A DNA stretch of 24,053 nt from CAZAGD01 sp049699975 (GCA_049699975.1 JBNAWB010000032.1:1-24053); one strand, 5' to 3'. Shown: positions 6,545 to 14,727, counted from the stretch's first letter. The notes: generated by a model not told the origin, from the letters alone. A program made the numbers and translations.

Positions 6545-8832
6545 TAACTAGTTTTTTCTTCGGCAGGTGGGGGTAATTCTTTCTTTTGTTTTTCCTTCCC
6601 GTAATAATAGTGATAATAATAATGACTATAATCGCTGCGGTGCATATCTACCCGGTTAATAACCACGCCCAAGATGTGCGCTTCCACTTGAAAAAGAACA
6701 TCTTTAGCGCGTTGCAAAGTTTCTTTGGGAGTTTTACCTCCCAAAACTACTAAAACGACACCGTCCACCAGGGTAGATAGAATTGTAGTATCAGCAAAAC
6801 CTAAAACCGGCGGAGAATCAAAGATTACATGAGCAAATTGTTCTTTTAAAGAATGAATCATCTTTTTAAAAATGGTAGAGCTTATTAATTCCGAGGGATT
6901 AGGAGGTAGGGGGCCCGCTGATATAAAAGATAGGTTAGGGATGCGGGTAGGGGTGATAATTGATTCGAGGGAAGTCCTCCCCGAAAGAAAATTAGAGAGC
7001 CCCAGTCCATTTCCCCGGGCTAAAATCTGGTGCAGCCTGGGCTTGCGCATGTCAGCATCGATAACAATTACCCGGGCCCCGGTCTGGGAGAGGGCAATAG
7101 CTGTATTTATGCAGGTAGTGGTTTTTCCTTCCGCAGGATTAGGGCTGGAGACGACGATAGTCTGCGGCGGCCTTTCAGAAAAAGACAAGAGCAAAGAGGT
7201 ACGGATATTCCGGTAAGCCTCAGCTAACATAGATCGGGGATGCCCGTGGGTAATTAACTCAACGGGATAGGATTGGCCGGCCCCGAGGAGTTTCCGCCGC
7301 TCTTTAGAAATTTCCGGGATCAAACCAAAAGAGGGCAAGCGGACTAAATCTTGCACATCTTCCGGAGTTTTAATGGTGTTATCCAAATATTCGCCGAAGA
7401 AAGCTAAACCCACCCCTAAGAAGAGCCCTACTAAGCAAGCTAAAAGTAAATTAAGTTCTTTGTTAGGTTTGAAGGGTTTGGTGGGAGGTTCGGCATAATC
7501 GACAATTTGGATATTACTGGCCGTAATCCCAGCGGAAACACCTGCTTCTTTCATCCTTTGGAGAAGTCCCCGATAAAGTTCTTTATTAGTATCAGCTTCC
7601 CGCTTCAGGATATTATATTGAATGGCCTTCTGCTTCATCTCCATGGCTTTGGCCTTCTGTTTTTCAAAGGCAGCCCGCAGAAGACTCTCTTTCTTTAAAC
7701 TTGCTTCGTAATCCGCTTTTATACTGGCGATGACCTTTTGTACTTCGCCATTCAAGCGCTTTTGGATGACCTCCATCTGCGTCTGCAAGCGTTTCATCTC
7801 CGGATAGTCAGGCTTATATTTCTCGCCTAACTTCAGATATTGAGCTTCCAGTTGGATGAGGGACTGTTTTAGATCTTGGATTAGTTTGTTCTCTAAAAGA
7901 GGAGGCAAAGAGTCGAGTTGATCGTCTTGAGTTTGGCGAAAGAGAGCTTCTTTAGCCATTCGCTCCATTTCTGCTTTCGCTAAAGCTTCGTTAAGTTCCG
8001 TGAGGCGTTGCATAGTAATATTTTCTTTTTCTTCCAGAGAAATAATGTCGTGCTTGGAACCGAAGGCCTGTAATACCTCATCTGCTCTTTCCACTTTGGC
8101 CTTGAGGTCGGCCAACTGCCGATTTAGCCACTCCCGGGCCTTCTCGGTAGAGGTAAAACGTGTTTCTAAATTTTGCTGGATATAAGCTGCGGCTAATGTA
8201 TTCGGCACGCGCACCGAAAGTTCGGGATAGTGAGAATCGAAGTGAATCTTTACCAGCCGTGAGTTGCGAATGGGCTCAATTTTTAATTTTGTGAGAAATT
8301 CATCGATAAGCTTAGCCTCGGAATTAGTTTCTTCCTCTGATTTAACGAAAGATCCTATTTCTAAGAAAGCTAATTTCTGCTGCCAAAAGCTCCAAAAGTT
8401 TTTTTTCCATTCCGCCCAAGGAGTATGGACAGGAGGAGGAAGGAATTCTGGATGCTCAGCTAACTTCATGATCTGGATTACTCTTTTGGCCAAGCTGCGA
8501 CTTTCCAGAATTTTATATTGAGTTTGATAATAATCCAAATCCATGGTGTTTACGGCAAAGACTTCTTTAAAGTCTAAAATTTGGGGATTTTCTTTATTGA
8601 TTAAAATTGTGGTAGTTCCGCGGTAGATGGGGCGCATGGTAAAGGTGACCATCGCTGTGGTGACGACCACGATAATGAAGAAAGCTAAAATGGTCCACCT
8701 TCTCTTTTGGATAACTTTCCAGTAGTCACGTAGATTAACTTCCTTCTCCCCTGGATAGGCAACTTGGATATATTCGGCCGAGGGAAGTTGCGTTAATTTT
8801 TCCGCAGGTATATATTTCCCATCATTCTTCAT
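6544..8832 (-). CDS. wzc: Wzc-type polysaccharide co-polymerase and tyrosine autokinase
   Basis: Inner-membrane BY-kinase that controls chain length and export of capsule or exopolysaccharide. Numbered from the ATG at 8832 (762 aa): a Wzz-type chain-length domain starts near 30 with a first transmembrane helix at about 47-66. A long coiled-coil periplasmic region follows, with a second helix near 465-485. The cytoplasmic kinase has Walker A SPNPAEGKTTT (563-573), Walker A' VIVIDADMRKP (588-598) and Walker B VIFDSPP (669-675). The C-terminus carries seven tyrosines at 735-744 (DYSHYYYHYYYG), the autophosphorylation cluster and substrate of the CpsB-type phosphatase encoded in the same operon. 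I chose 8832 because GGAAA is suitably spaced; an in-frame ATG at 8847 has no ribosome site. Fused kinase and chain-length domains are typical of Gram-negative bacteria. Confidence 0.92.
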   Translation of the reverse strand: MKNDGKYIPAEKLTQLPSAEYIQVAYPGEKEVNLRDYWKVIQKRRWTILAFFIIVVVTTAMVTFTMRPIYRGTTTILINKENPQILDFKEVFAVNTMDLDYYQTQYKILESRSLAKRVIQIMKLAEHPEFLPPPVHTPWAEWKKNFWSFWQQKLAFLEIGSFVKSEEETNSEAKLIDEFLTKLKIEPIRNSRLVKIHFDSHYPELSVRVPNTLAAAYIQQNLETRFTSTEKAREWLNRQLADLKAKVERADEVLQAFGSKHDIISLEEKENITMQRLTELNEALAKAEMERMAKEALFRQTQDDQLDSLPPLLENKLIQDLKQSLIQLEAQYLKLGEKYKPDYPEMKRLQTQMEVIQKRLNGEVQKVIASIKADYEASLKKESLLRAAFEKQKAKAMEMKQKAIQYNILKREADTNKELYRGLLQRMKEAGVSAGITASNIQIVDYAEPPTKPFKPNKELNLLLACLVGLFLGVGLAFFGEYLDNTIKTPEDVQDLVRLPSFGLIPEISKERRKLLGAGQSYPVELITHGHPRSMLAEAYRNIRTSLLLSFSERPPQTIVVSSPNPAEGKTTTCINTAIALSQTGARVIVIDADMRKPRLHQILARGNGLGLSNFLSGRTSLESIITPTRIPNLSFISAGPLPPNPSELISSTIFKKMIHSLKEQFAHVIFDSPPVLGFADTTILSTLVDGVVLVVLGGKTPKETLQRAKDVLFQVEAHILGVVINRVDMHRSDYSHYYYHYYYGKEKQKKELPPPAEEKTS

Positions 8833-8858
8833 TGAGCAAATTTCCATTGACCGTCAAA

Positions 8859-9926
8859 TTAGAAGCTGCGACTAAAGCCGATGCCAAAACCAAAGATGCC
8901 CCGAAAAGTATCTCTGACGCCATAGAGAAAATTCTTGACTCCGCTCTTGGGCACGAAGACCACATCATTCTCCTGCAAGTAAATATCTGCAGCTTCTCCA
9001 TTCTGCACGGCATAAATATTCACGGGGATAACTTTTTTCTCGTTTCCTTTTCCCGTAAAGCGGTATATTCTTGCTTCGGCGCCATCTCCTTCTGGTTTAA
9101 TACCTTCGGCTAAGACAATAGCTTGCGCAAGGGTTAGTTTTTTCCCTTTTAAAGGAAATCCTCCTGGGCGGAATACTTCTCCGCCTACAAAAACTTTTCC
9201 GGAAGCAGGAACATTGATTATATCACCAGAGACAACCGGTAGGTTGAGGCTGGCATCTCCTTTAATAAGTAATTCATCCAGGTCAATTACCAGTGTCTGG
9301 GGCTGAGGCATACCTCTTTCCTTATTTTCGCCAGAGGAGCTTTCTTCCGTTGTGGTGGTACGGATTAAGAAGAGGAGTTGCCCGGCGTCTTCCTTCAATC
9401 CCCCGGCCATGGCTAACATATCCAAAATAGTCTTAGGCCCCGATACTTCGTATATTCCTGGTTTTTCCACGAGCCCCAGGACAGAGATGCGCTGGCTCCG
9501 GTATTCTTTGATGAATACGCTCACGTGGGGATCACGGAAATATTTTTCGGCCAGCAGATCTCTAATTTCTTTTTCTAACTCACTGGCCGTTAGCCCTTTA
9601 ACATGCAGCGTACCTAATAATGGAAAACTGATGTTCCCTTGGGAACTTACCCGTAAAGTTTTATTCAGCTTCTCTTCTTCAAAGACCGAAATTTCTAAAA
9701 GGTCTTCGGGACCAATCTTATAATCCCGGCGAGAAGTTCCTGATACCAAGGAACTCATGATTATCCTTTCGTTCATGGCTTTAACTTGCCGGGATGATTC
9801 GATCTCTTTGATTTTATTATCCAAAAAAGCATTTTCTTTTTGGGGTGGAGGAGCGGAAGCACACGCGAGGAGAATAAGTAGAAATAATAAATAAATATAT
9901 TGCCGTACTAAGCAAAAATATTTCAT
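8859..9926 (-). CDS. wza: Outer-membrane polysaccharide export lipoprotein (Wza family)
   Basis: Forms the outer-membrane and periplasmic channel for exopolysaccharide, docking on the Wzc-type protein. The 355-residue precursor has a lipoprotein signal with lipobox LLAC and C22 as the lipidated residue. A Poly_export domain spans about 68-145 (DYKIGPEDLLEISVFEE) and a first SLBB domain about 147-175 (VLGLVEKPGIYEV). A second SLBB lies near 245-300 (VFVGGEVFRPGGFPL). This domain order and length match the family. The gene lies 47 bp after the FecR-domain gene and just before wzc, the usual order. Nothing is truncated. Confidence 0.93.
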   Translation of the reverse strand: MKYFCLVRQYIYLLFLLILLACASAPPPQKENAFLDNKIKEIESSRQVKAMNERIIMSSLVSGTSRRDYKIGPEDLLEISVFEEEKLNKTLRVSSQGNISFPLLGTLHVKGLTASELEKEIRDLLAEKYFRDPHVSVFIKEYRSQRISVLGLVEKPGIYEVSGPKTILDMLAMAGGLKEDAGQLLFLIRTTTTEESSSGENKERGMPQPQTLVIDLDELLIKGDASLNLPVVSGDIINVPASGKVFVGGEVFRPGGFPLKGKKLTLAQAIVLAEGIKPEGDGAEARIYRFTGKGNEKKVIPVNIYAVQNGEAADIYLQENDVVFVPKSGVKNFLYGVRDTFRGIFGFGIGFSRSF

Positions 9927-9973
9927 CTTTTTATTTGCTTTAAATAAAGGTTCGAGGGGACGCGAGATATTTT

Positions 9974-10768
9974 TCAGGGACAGGCAGGGGCTCCACCCCC
10001 TCCACCTCCCCCGCCTCCAGCTGCAATGAGCGCTCCCGTAGCTCCCAAAGCTGCTAAGCCTATAATTCCCCAGGTTTTCACCGAGATTCCGGCGTATTTT
10101 TCGGGCTCGGCTGCTACTTCTTCTTCCCCAACCTGAGCTATTTTTATAGGTACTGTTTTTTCTTGCGGAGGCTTACTGGCTAATGTGGAAGGAATCGTCA
10201 AAGAATCTTTCGGGGAAAGAGCAGCCAAAACCCGCTGATTTTGATCTAAAATAGAAATTTTTCCTTGTAAGCTATAAATAGTAACTGCGCCATGAGCGTG
10301 CAGAGTTAATGTACCCAAGACTTCTTCACTTGGTAGATAATTTCTTTGGGCCGCTTGCTGGAAGGGAGTCTTTTGGACTACTAAATTTCCCAAGTGCAAT
10401 TTTAAATTGGCAGAAGCAGGAATGCGGAAATCAATCTTACCTTGGAGGAGGCGTAGATGGTCAGCACTTTCAATGGCTAGCAGACTATCCTTATTTAATT
10501 CCACATGGCTATGATTTTTAAGGAATATATTGGCTAATCCTTTTTTAGTTTTAATTTTCATTCCGGGGAATAGAGGGTAATGAGAGAATTCTATGTTTTG
10601 CCAGACATTCGTTTTGACCTCGACTTGCACTTCTCCCCGAACTATTATTTCTCCAAGAGGAGGATTTCTGTCTTTTGCCCAAGATAGGGTAGGCAAAAAA
10701 CCTCCCCAAATAAAGATATGGAGGAAGCATAAAAACCAGGTGAATAATTTCGAATAAGTTTTGCTCAT
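9974..10768 (-). CDS. Secreted FecR-domain protein with C-terminal membrane segment and glycine tail
   Basis: First gene of the EPS operon. Counting from the ATG at 10768 gives 264 residues, with GGAAAG seven bases upstream; an adjacent ATG at 10771 and a TTG at 10783 are alternatives. Residues 1-31 form a signal peptide ending near LSWA. Residues about 38-160 resemble the FecR/LysM-associated beta domain (GEIIVRGEVQVEV, MKIKTKKGLANIFL, HVELNKDSLLAIE, LRLLQGKIDF). A hydrophobic helix near 230-248 is followed by nine glycines (251-259) and the end APACP. FecR-like proteins of this kind are common beside wza and wzc in environmental EPS loci, with unproven roles in envelope sensing or assembly. 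It should be periplasmic, held by its C-terminal helix. Confidence 0.8.
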   Translation of the reverse strand: MSKTYSKLFTWFLCFLHIFIWGGFLPTLSWAKDRNPPLGEIIVRGEVQVEVKTNVWQNIEFSHYPLFPGMKIKTKKGLANIFLKNHSHVELNKDSLLAIESADHLRLLQGKIDFRIPASANLKLHLGNLVVQKTPFQQAAQRNYLPSEEVLGTLTLHAHGAVTIYSLQGKISILDQNQRVLAALSPKDSLTIPSTLASKPPQEKTVPIKIAQVGEEEVAAEPEKYAGISVKTWGIIGLAALGATGALIAAGGGGGGGGGAPACP

Positions 10769-10794
10769 CATTATTCTTTCCAAGTTTAACTATA

Positions 10795-10849
10795 AATCTG
10801 GCAAAATAAATGGATTTTGTCAATGGTAATTTTTCCTGACCGTCGATCA
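10795..10849 (-). promoter_or_regulatory. Promoter of the EPS operon with upstream motif copy B
   Basis: On the minus strand, TGATCGACGGTCAG (10849-10836) is followed after exactly 12 bp by TTGACA (10823-10818). The best -10 at 17 bp is poor (CAGATT, 10800-10795), and a better TATAGT lies too far downstream. A weak -10 behind a perfect -35 and a conserved upstream site suggests an activator-dependent promoter. It lies about 27 bp before the FecR-protein ribosome site. Confidence 0.5.
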
Positions 10850-11015
10850 CTTTTGAAATTGGTACCTACTTCAGGCGGGAGGGAGAGAGGCTCATTAAAT
10901 TGAGGCGCTTATTCTTTCATAGATACGGGCGGAGAGATAAACATCTATTGTTTTGCCTCTCCCCCTCCTGTCTGTTTACTGCTAGCCAAAAATATTAAAA
11001 CTGTTAGACGGTCAG
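10836..11015. repeat. 180-bp inverted-repeat element between the FecR-protein and aldo/keto reductase genes
   Basis: The outer arms are motif copies B (10836-10849) and C (11002-11015, 12 of 14 matches). Inner purine/pyrimidine arms, 10878-10891 and 10955-10968, pair at 13 of 14 positions; the odd pair is G-U in minus-strand RNA and A-C in plus-strand RNA. The start of the window (1-54) looks like the right half of another copy, sharing CCTGTCT, AAAAATTAAAACTG and the motif with copy C. It contains no coding sequence. It may be a miniature transposon-like repeat, a paired operator, or a structured 3' end for the reductase transcript. Confidence 0.6.
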
Positions 11016-11032
11016 CAAATTTTTATTATTTT

Positions 11033-12100
11033 TTATCGTCCATAAAAGAGCCTGGGAGGTCTTAATTGGTGCCAAACCTGGTCACAAGCATCTAATTCTT
11101 CCTGGGAGATAGTAATTTTTGTAGCTGCTAAATTTTCTTGGAGTTGAGCGATGGAAGTTGCGCCGCAGACAATGGAAGTAATAGTCTTGTTGCTCAACAC
11201 CCAGGCCAAGGCAAATTGGGGCAGAGTTTTGCCGTGATCTTCAGCTATTTTCTTTAATTGCGCCACAGCGGAAAAATTTAGCTCATCCCAATATTTCTGA
11301 TTATAAGTATAACCGAGATGGGCCAAACTAAATCGTGCCCCCGGGATCGGTTCTTTACCTTTTTCGTATTTGCCTGAGAGGAAACCTGCAGCCATGGGGC
11401 TATAGGGGCAGACTCCAATACCTTCTTCGGCACAGAGCGGAAGCAGTTCATATTCAATGTCCCGCGTGAGCAGGTTATAAGGGGGCTGAATACAATCCCA
11501 ACGAGCAAGGTTATATTTATCACTGATCCATAAAGCTTTACTCAATTGAAAAGCTCGATAGTTTGAACACCCTAAATAGCGAACTTTTCCTTGATGGACA
11601 AGGTCATCCATGGCCCGCAGGGTTTCTTCTAAAGGAGTATCGTAGTCGGGCATATGGGCATAGTAAATATCCAAATAATCAGTATCCAGACGTTGCAAAC
11701 TCTCGTCTATAGCCTGCATAATATGTTTCCGGGAAAGGCCCATGTCGTTTGGGCCCACATCTTCTCGGCCTGGCCATGGGGTGAATGGCCTGGGGCGGGC
11801 CAAGTCAATAGGACCGGAAATTTTCTGCTCCCCATATTTGGGGGCCAGTTTCAATACATGACCAACTTTGGAGGCCAGCACTATTGAATGCCGCAGCCCT
11901 TTAATGGCTTTCCCGACTATTTGTTCGGTGACCCCGTTGACATACATATCGGCGGTGTCGATAAAATTAACTCCTTCATCTATGGCTTTATGGATAATTT
12001 TTATGGCTTCTTTTTCTTCCACCTGCCTGCCAAAAGTCATAGTACCTAAGCAGAAGGAAGAGACTTTAAGCCCTGTTCGTCCAAGTTTTCTGTATTCCAT
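11033..12100 (-). CDS. Aldo/keto reductase
   Basis: NADPH-dependent carbonyl reductase of unknown substrate, cytoplasmic. The 355-residue protein has the family tetrad D48 and Y53 (FIDTADMYVNG), K78 (LASKVGH) and H149 (YYAHMPDYDTP), and the N-terminal KLGRTGLKVSSFCLGTM strand. Compared with the usual 310-330 residues it carries roughly 30 extra residues at about 82-118, rich in Pro and Gly, just before the conserved GLSRKHI helix. AGGAGG precedes the ATG. It starts 26 bp after the diguanylate cyclase stop, so the two are probably cotranscribed. The pairing with a signalling enzyme gives no clear hint of substrate. Confidence 0.88.
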   Translation of the reverse strand: MEYRKLGRTGLKVSSFCLGTMTFGRQVEEKEAIKIIHKAIDEGVNFIDTADMYVNGVTEQIVGKAIKGLRHSIVLASKVGHVLKLAPKYGEQKISGPIDLARPRPFTPWPGREDVGPNDMGLSRKHIMQAIDESLQRLDTDYLDIYYAHMPDYDTPLEETLRAMDDLVHQGKVRYLGCSNYRAFQLSKALWISDKYNLARWDCIQPPYNLLTRDIEYELLPLCAEEGIGVCPYSPMAAGFLSGKYEKGKEPIPGARFSLAHLGYTYNQKYWDELNFSAVAQLKKIAEDHGKTLPQFALAWVLSNKTITSIVCGATSIAQLQENLAATKITISQEELDACDQVWHQLRPPRLFYGR

Positions 12101-12126
12101 AACAAACTCCTCCTAAAAGTATTTAT

Positions 12127-13914
12127 TTATATCTTAGCTATTTCTACTCGATTACGCCCTTTTTGTTTAGCCGCTAAAAGGGCGCTATCGGCCATTTGGA
12201 GTACGGCCTCTCCAGAATCTCCGTGATCTGGAAAAACAGCCACCCCACAGGAGAGAGTGACTGGACCTACGGATTGATTATCAATCTTGATCATTAAATG
12301 TCCTTCGGCAATTTGCCGGAGCTGCTCAGCTCGTTGCTTTATGGTTTCCAAGGAAGCCCCGGGCATAATAATCGTGAACTCATCGCCTCCATAACGACAA
12401 ACAATATCTTCTCCACGCACTCGAAACTGTAAGAGGTTACCTAATACTTTGAGTACCGCATCACCCGCTTCATGGCCATAGGTGTCATTGATATTTTTAA
12501 AAAAATCTATATCCATCATGATAATTCCCAGAGAAGTTTTCCTCCTTTTTGCTCTAGTAATTTCTCGACCTAATGATTCTTCGAGAAAACGGCGATTAAA
12601 TAAACCCGTCAAAGGATCACGAATAGATTGCTGAATTAAGAATTCTCTCATTTTTAAGTTACTTAAAGCCAGAGCAATCTGCTCAGACATGGTGATGGCT
12701 AACTGCTCTTTATCTAATAATTCTTGGGCGGATAATTTATCGATGCTCGGTGCAGGGAGACCTTCGCGAACAGAAGAAAATCCTTGTAAGTGAATTAAAC
12801 CCAAAATTTGGCGTTGGGCAATTAGGGGGACACAGAGGCTATAGTCGGGAAGATTAGTTGGCGCGGCTTTAATATGCTCGCAATAAATGCTGGCCTCTTG
12901 CCCCATAACTTTGTAGACTTGGTGGCGTCGTAAAGCCCAACATTGCGCAGGTGTAAAAAAAGCTTCAGCTTCTTTTTTTAGCAATTCTCCCCAAAATATA
13001 ATAGGTTCCAAGAGCGTCTTTGATTCGTTAAGAAGAAAGAGCCCCCCCGAAAAATTGGGAAACATGCGGCTGATAAATTTAGAAATTACTTCCAAAGCAT
13101 CTCCATAAGAGTAACTTGCTTGCAGCATATTTCCCATTTCGTAAAGAAGAGTTATATCCTTATTGAAATTAGCTAATTGGCGAGTGCGCTTGGCTACTTC
13201 CTGCTCCAGGGTTACATTTAGAAATTTTATTTCGTCTTCCTTCACTTTTTTCTCGTTAATATTGACTAAACAACCCACGATCTTTAAAGGCTCTCCTTTT
13301 TCCGAACGAATTAACCTTTTAGTATCGTATACCCAAATATAATTTCCATCTTTATGCTGAAAACGATACTCCTGGGCATAAAAGTTTTGAGCTAATAAAT
13401 TTTGCAGTCCTTCCTGAATCTGGCTTCGGTCGTCCGGATGAATACGGTCGAAGAAAAATTGAGGGTTTGTCAAAAACTCGTGAGGTTGATAGCCGAATTG
13501 GTGAAAAATTGCTTCACTAATATATGTTATTCCATAATCTCTTGTGGCCCGAGCCGAGTAGATAATTGCTGGGATTGCCTTTAGTAAAGAATTTTGGAAA
13601 TTTAAAAAGGACCATGTTTTCTGCTTGTTCATCTGCTCCAGCGGAAGAATAAAAATGGCAACTTCAGGAAAATTTTCTACATAAGAAAAAAGGGTTTTCG
13701 CCCATCTGGTCAAGGCAAGAGAACTATCGGCGATGATGATATCCCATCTTTTCTGCAGAGCCATGTCGAGTTTTTCCAAGTTGGCTACTTGTTCAAATAA
13801 AGGTTCGTAATCGCCATGGATTAAATCCTGCACAAAAGAGGATTGCTCAAAAGGAGGGTGAATGATTAATATACGTAATTGCTTTTTAGCAAATAAGGGG
13901 AAAAGAGAATCCAC
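12127..13914 (-). CDS. Diguanylate cyclase with receiver-like, PAS, GAF and GGDEF domains
   Basis: Predicted to make cyclic di-GMP from two GTP. Start is a GTG at 13914 behind AGAGG. Residues about 12-115 resemble a receiver domain (LRILIIHPP, DIIIAD with D63 where the phospho-acceptor would lie), but the usual N-terminal acidic pair is missing, so it is probably degenerate. A PAS domain covers about 125-235 (EYRFQHKDGNYIWVYD, GCLVNINEKK), then a short coiled coil and a GAF domain at about 275-425. The GGDEF domain is about 434-595, with DPLTGLFNRR, an intact GGDEF active site (509-513) and the inhibitory I-site RGED (500-503) at the standard five-residue distance. No transmembrane segment is seen, so it is cytosolic. 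Such enzymes commonly control exopolysaccharide; a link to the EPS operon next door is plausible but inferred. Confidence 0.92.
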   Translation of the reverse strand: MDSLFPLFAKKQLRILIIHPPFEQSSFVQDLIHGDYEPLFEQVANLEKLDMALQKRWDIIIADSSLALTRWAKTLFSYVENFPEVAIFILPLEQMNKQKTWSFLNFQNSLLKAIPAIIYSARATRDYGITYISEAIFHQFGYQPHEFLTNPQFFFDRIHPDDRSQIQEGLQNLLAQNFYAQEYRFQHKDGNYIWVYDTKRLIRSEKGEPLKIVGCLVNINEKKVKEDEIKFLNVTLEQEVAKRTRQLANFNKDITLLYEMGNMLQASYSYGDALEVISKFISRMFPNFSGGLFLLNESKTLLEPIIFWGELLKKEAEAFFTPAQCWALRRHQVYKVMGQEASIYCEHIKAAPTNLPDYSLCVPLIAQRQILGLIHLQGFSSVREGLPAPSIDKLSAQELLDKEQLAITMSEQIALALSNLKMREFLIQQSIRDPLTGLFNRRFLEESLGREITRAKRRKTSLGIIMMDIDFFKNINDTYGHEAGDAVLKVLGNLLQFRVRGEDIVCRYGGDEFTIIMPGASLETIKQRAEQLRQIAEGHLMIKIDNQSVGPVTLSCGVAVFPDHGDSGEAVLQMADSALLAAKQKGRNRVEIAKI

Positions 13915-13963
13915 TTTTTCCTCTTTAAATGGGCAGAAGAACTTAGGACTTTAAACTTGCTGC

Positions 13964-13992
13964 ATTTTATTGTATTAAAAATCAAGTGTCAA
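13964..13992 (-). promoter_or_regulatory. Promoter of the diguanylate cyclase - aldo/keto reductase operon
   Basis: Minus-strand TTGACA (13992-13987), a 17-bp spacer and TAAAAT (13969-13964). Transcription would start about 45 bp before the GTG. It is a near-consensus sigma70 promoter without the TGATCGACGGTCAG motif. Confidence 0.7.
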
Positions 13993-14111
13993 TAAAAACA
14001 CCTGCGCGAAGGCCATGCCCTTCGGTCTTGCCATAATAAATTTTTTTGCTCGCGTAAGTAACTTCTGATTCAAAAATTTTATAGATATTTAATAATTACA
14101 ATAAATTACAG

Positions 14112-14128
14112 TGAATTCGAAGAATTCA
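14112..14128. promoter_or_regulatory. Perfect dyad upstream of the tRNA promoter
   Basis: TGAATTC-gaa-GAATTCA, a 7-bp inverted repeat with a 3-bp spacer, ends 9 bp before the -35 box at 14138. It could be an operator or activator site for the tRNA transcript; no regulator is recognisable nearby. Confidence 0.35.
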
Positions 14129-14137
14129 ATTTGTCTC

Positions 14138-14165
14138 TTGACAAAAATTTTAAAGTTTTTAAAAT
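14138..14165 (+). promoter_or_regulatory. Promoter of the tRNA-Gly/tRNA-Cys transcript
   Basis: TTGACA (14138-14143), 16-bp spacer, TAAAAT (14160-14165), with the tRNA starting 23 bp later. The hexamers and spacer are identical to the dapA leader promoter. Confidence 0.8.
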
Positions 14166-14188
14166 ATAAATAGATTAAGATTTAATGA

Positions 14189-14263
<75 letters not shown>

Positions 14264-14285
14264 TTTTTTTATGATTTTTGAAAAA

Positions 14286-14360
14286 GGCGGCATAGCCAAG
14301 TGGTAAGGCAGCGGTCTGCAAAACCGCGAATCCCCGGTTCAAATCCGGGTGCCGCCTCCA
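14286..14360 (+). tRNA. tRNA-Cys (GCA)
   Basis: The acceptor stem GGCGGCA (14286-14292) pairs with TGCCGCC (14350-14356). The anticodon loop CTGCAAA gives anticodon GCA at 14318-14320 within a GCGGT/ACCGC stem. The T-loop GTTCAAATC is present, and CCA is encoded at 14358-14360. An intrinsic terminator follows immediately, ending the two-tRNA unit. Confidence 0.97.
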
Positions 14361-14364
14361 GCCT

Positions 14365-14389
14365 AAAGATGGGTTGACCATCTTTTTTT
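14365..14389 (+). terminator. Intrinsic terminator after tRNA-Cys
   Basis: AAAGATGG pairs with CCATCTTT (8 bp, 5-nt loop GTTGA) and is followed by a run of seven T on the plus strand. The minus-strand reading has only three T, so it serves mainly the tRNA transcript. Confidence 0.85.
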
Positions 14390-14402
14390 ATTTTTAGAAG
14401 AC

Positions 14403-14648
14403 CTAATCTTCTTCGGCCATATTTTCTTCAATGCGCAAGTTCTTTAAGAACTTTTCGTTTTTCTGCCTAATTTTGACTACGTCTTTAAGGAGTTTTTTTA
14501 AACCCGGATCGGGGAAAAGGGCATCAAGGTCTTTATCTGCTTGGGGGAAAAGTTCATTGAGAATTATGGGTTCCTCGGGGGCAATTGTGGGCGAAGAGAT
14601 GTTTTTTTCTTCATTTTTTTGATTTTGTTCCGGCGTTAATTTTTCCAT
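14403..14648 (-). CDS. Small acidic hypothetical protein
   Basis: An 81-residue ORF that I do not recognise. The protein is highly charged and has no signal peptide, membrane segment or cysteine. Its N-terminal third is Glu/Asn/Pro-rich and probably disordered. A likely helix spans about 48-72 (GLKKLLKDVVKIRQKNEKFL), and the end is EENMAEED. The only ribosome-site candidate is a weak AGG nine to ten bases before the ATG. Its stop is close to the tRNA-Cys terminator, and tRNA-Leu lies upstream on the other strand. The ordered composition and open frame suggest a real gene, but a chance frame is not excluded. Confidence 0.5.
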   Translation of the reverse strand: MEKLTPEQNQKNEEKNISSPTIAPEEPIILNELFPQADKDLDALFPDPGLKKLLKDVVKIRQKNEKFLKNLRIEENMAEED

Positions 14649-14727
14649 TTTTTCAGGCCTAAAATTCTAAAATTTAAAATAGCAAATAAAAATCTATTTT
14701 CCAAGAAGAAAAATTTAAAAAAATTCC

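Noticed and set aside
8847..8857. TTGACCGTCAA between wza and wzc, containing GACGGTCA, as a sixth motif copy
   Set aside because: Only the 8-bp core matches. It lies within an operon without a -35 box 12 bp away, and one such 8-mer is about what chance gives in a window of this size.
14007..14024. Hairpin CGAAGG/CCTTCG as a terminator
   Set aside because: The stem is short and no T-run directly follows. It lies between two divergent promoters, where no transcript should end.
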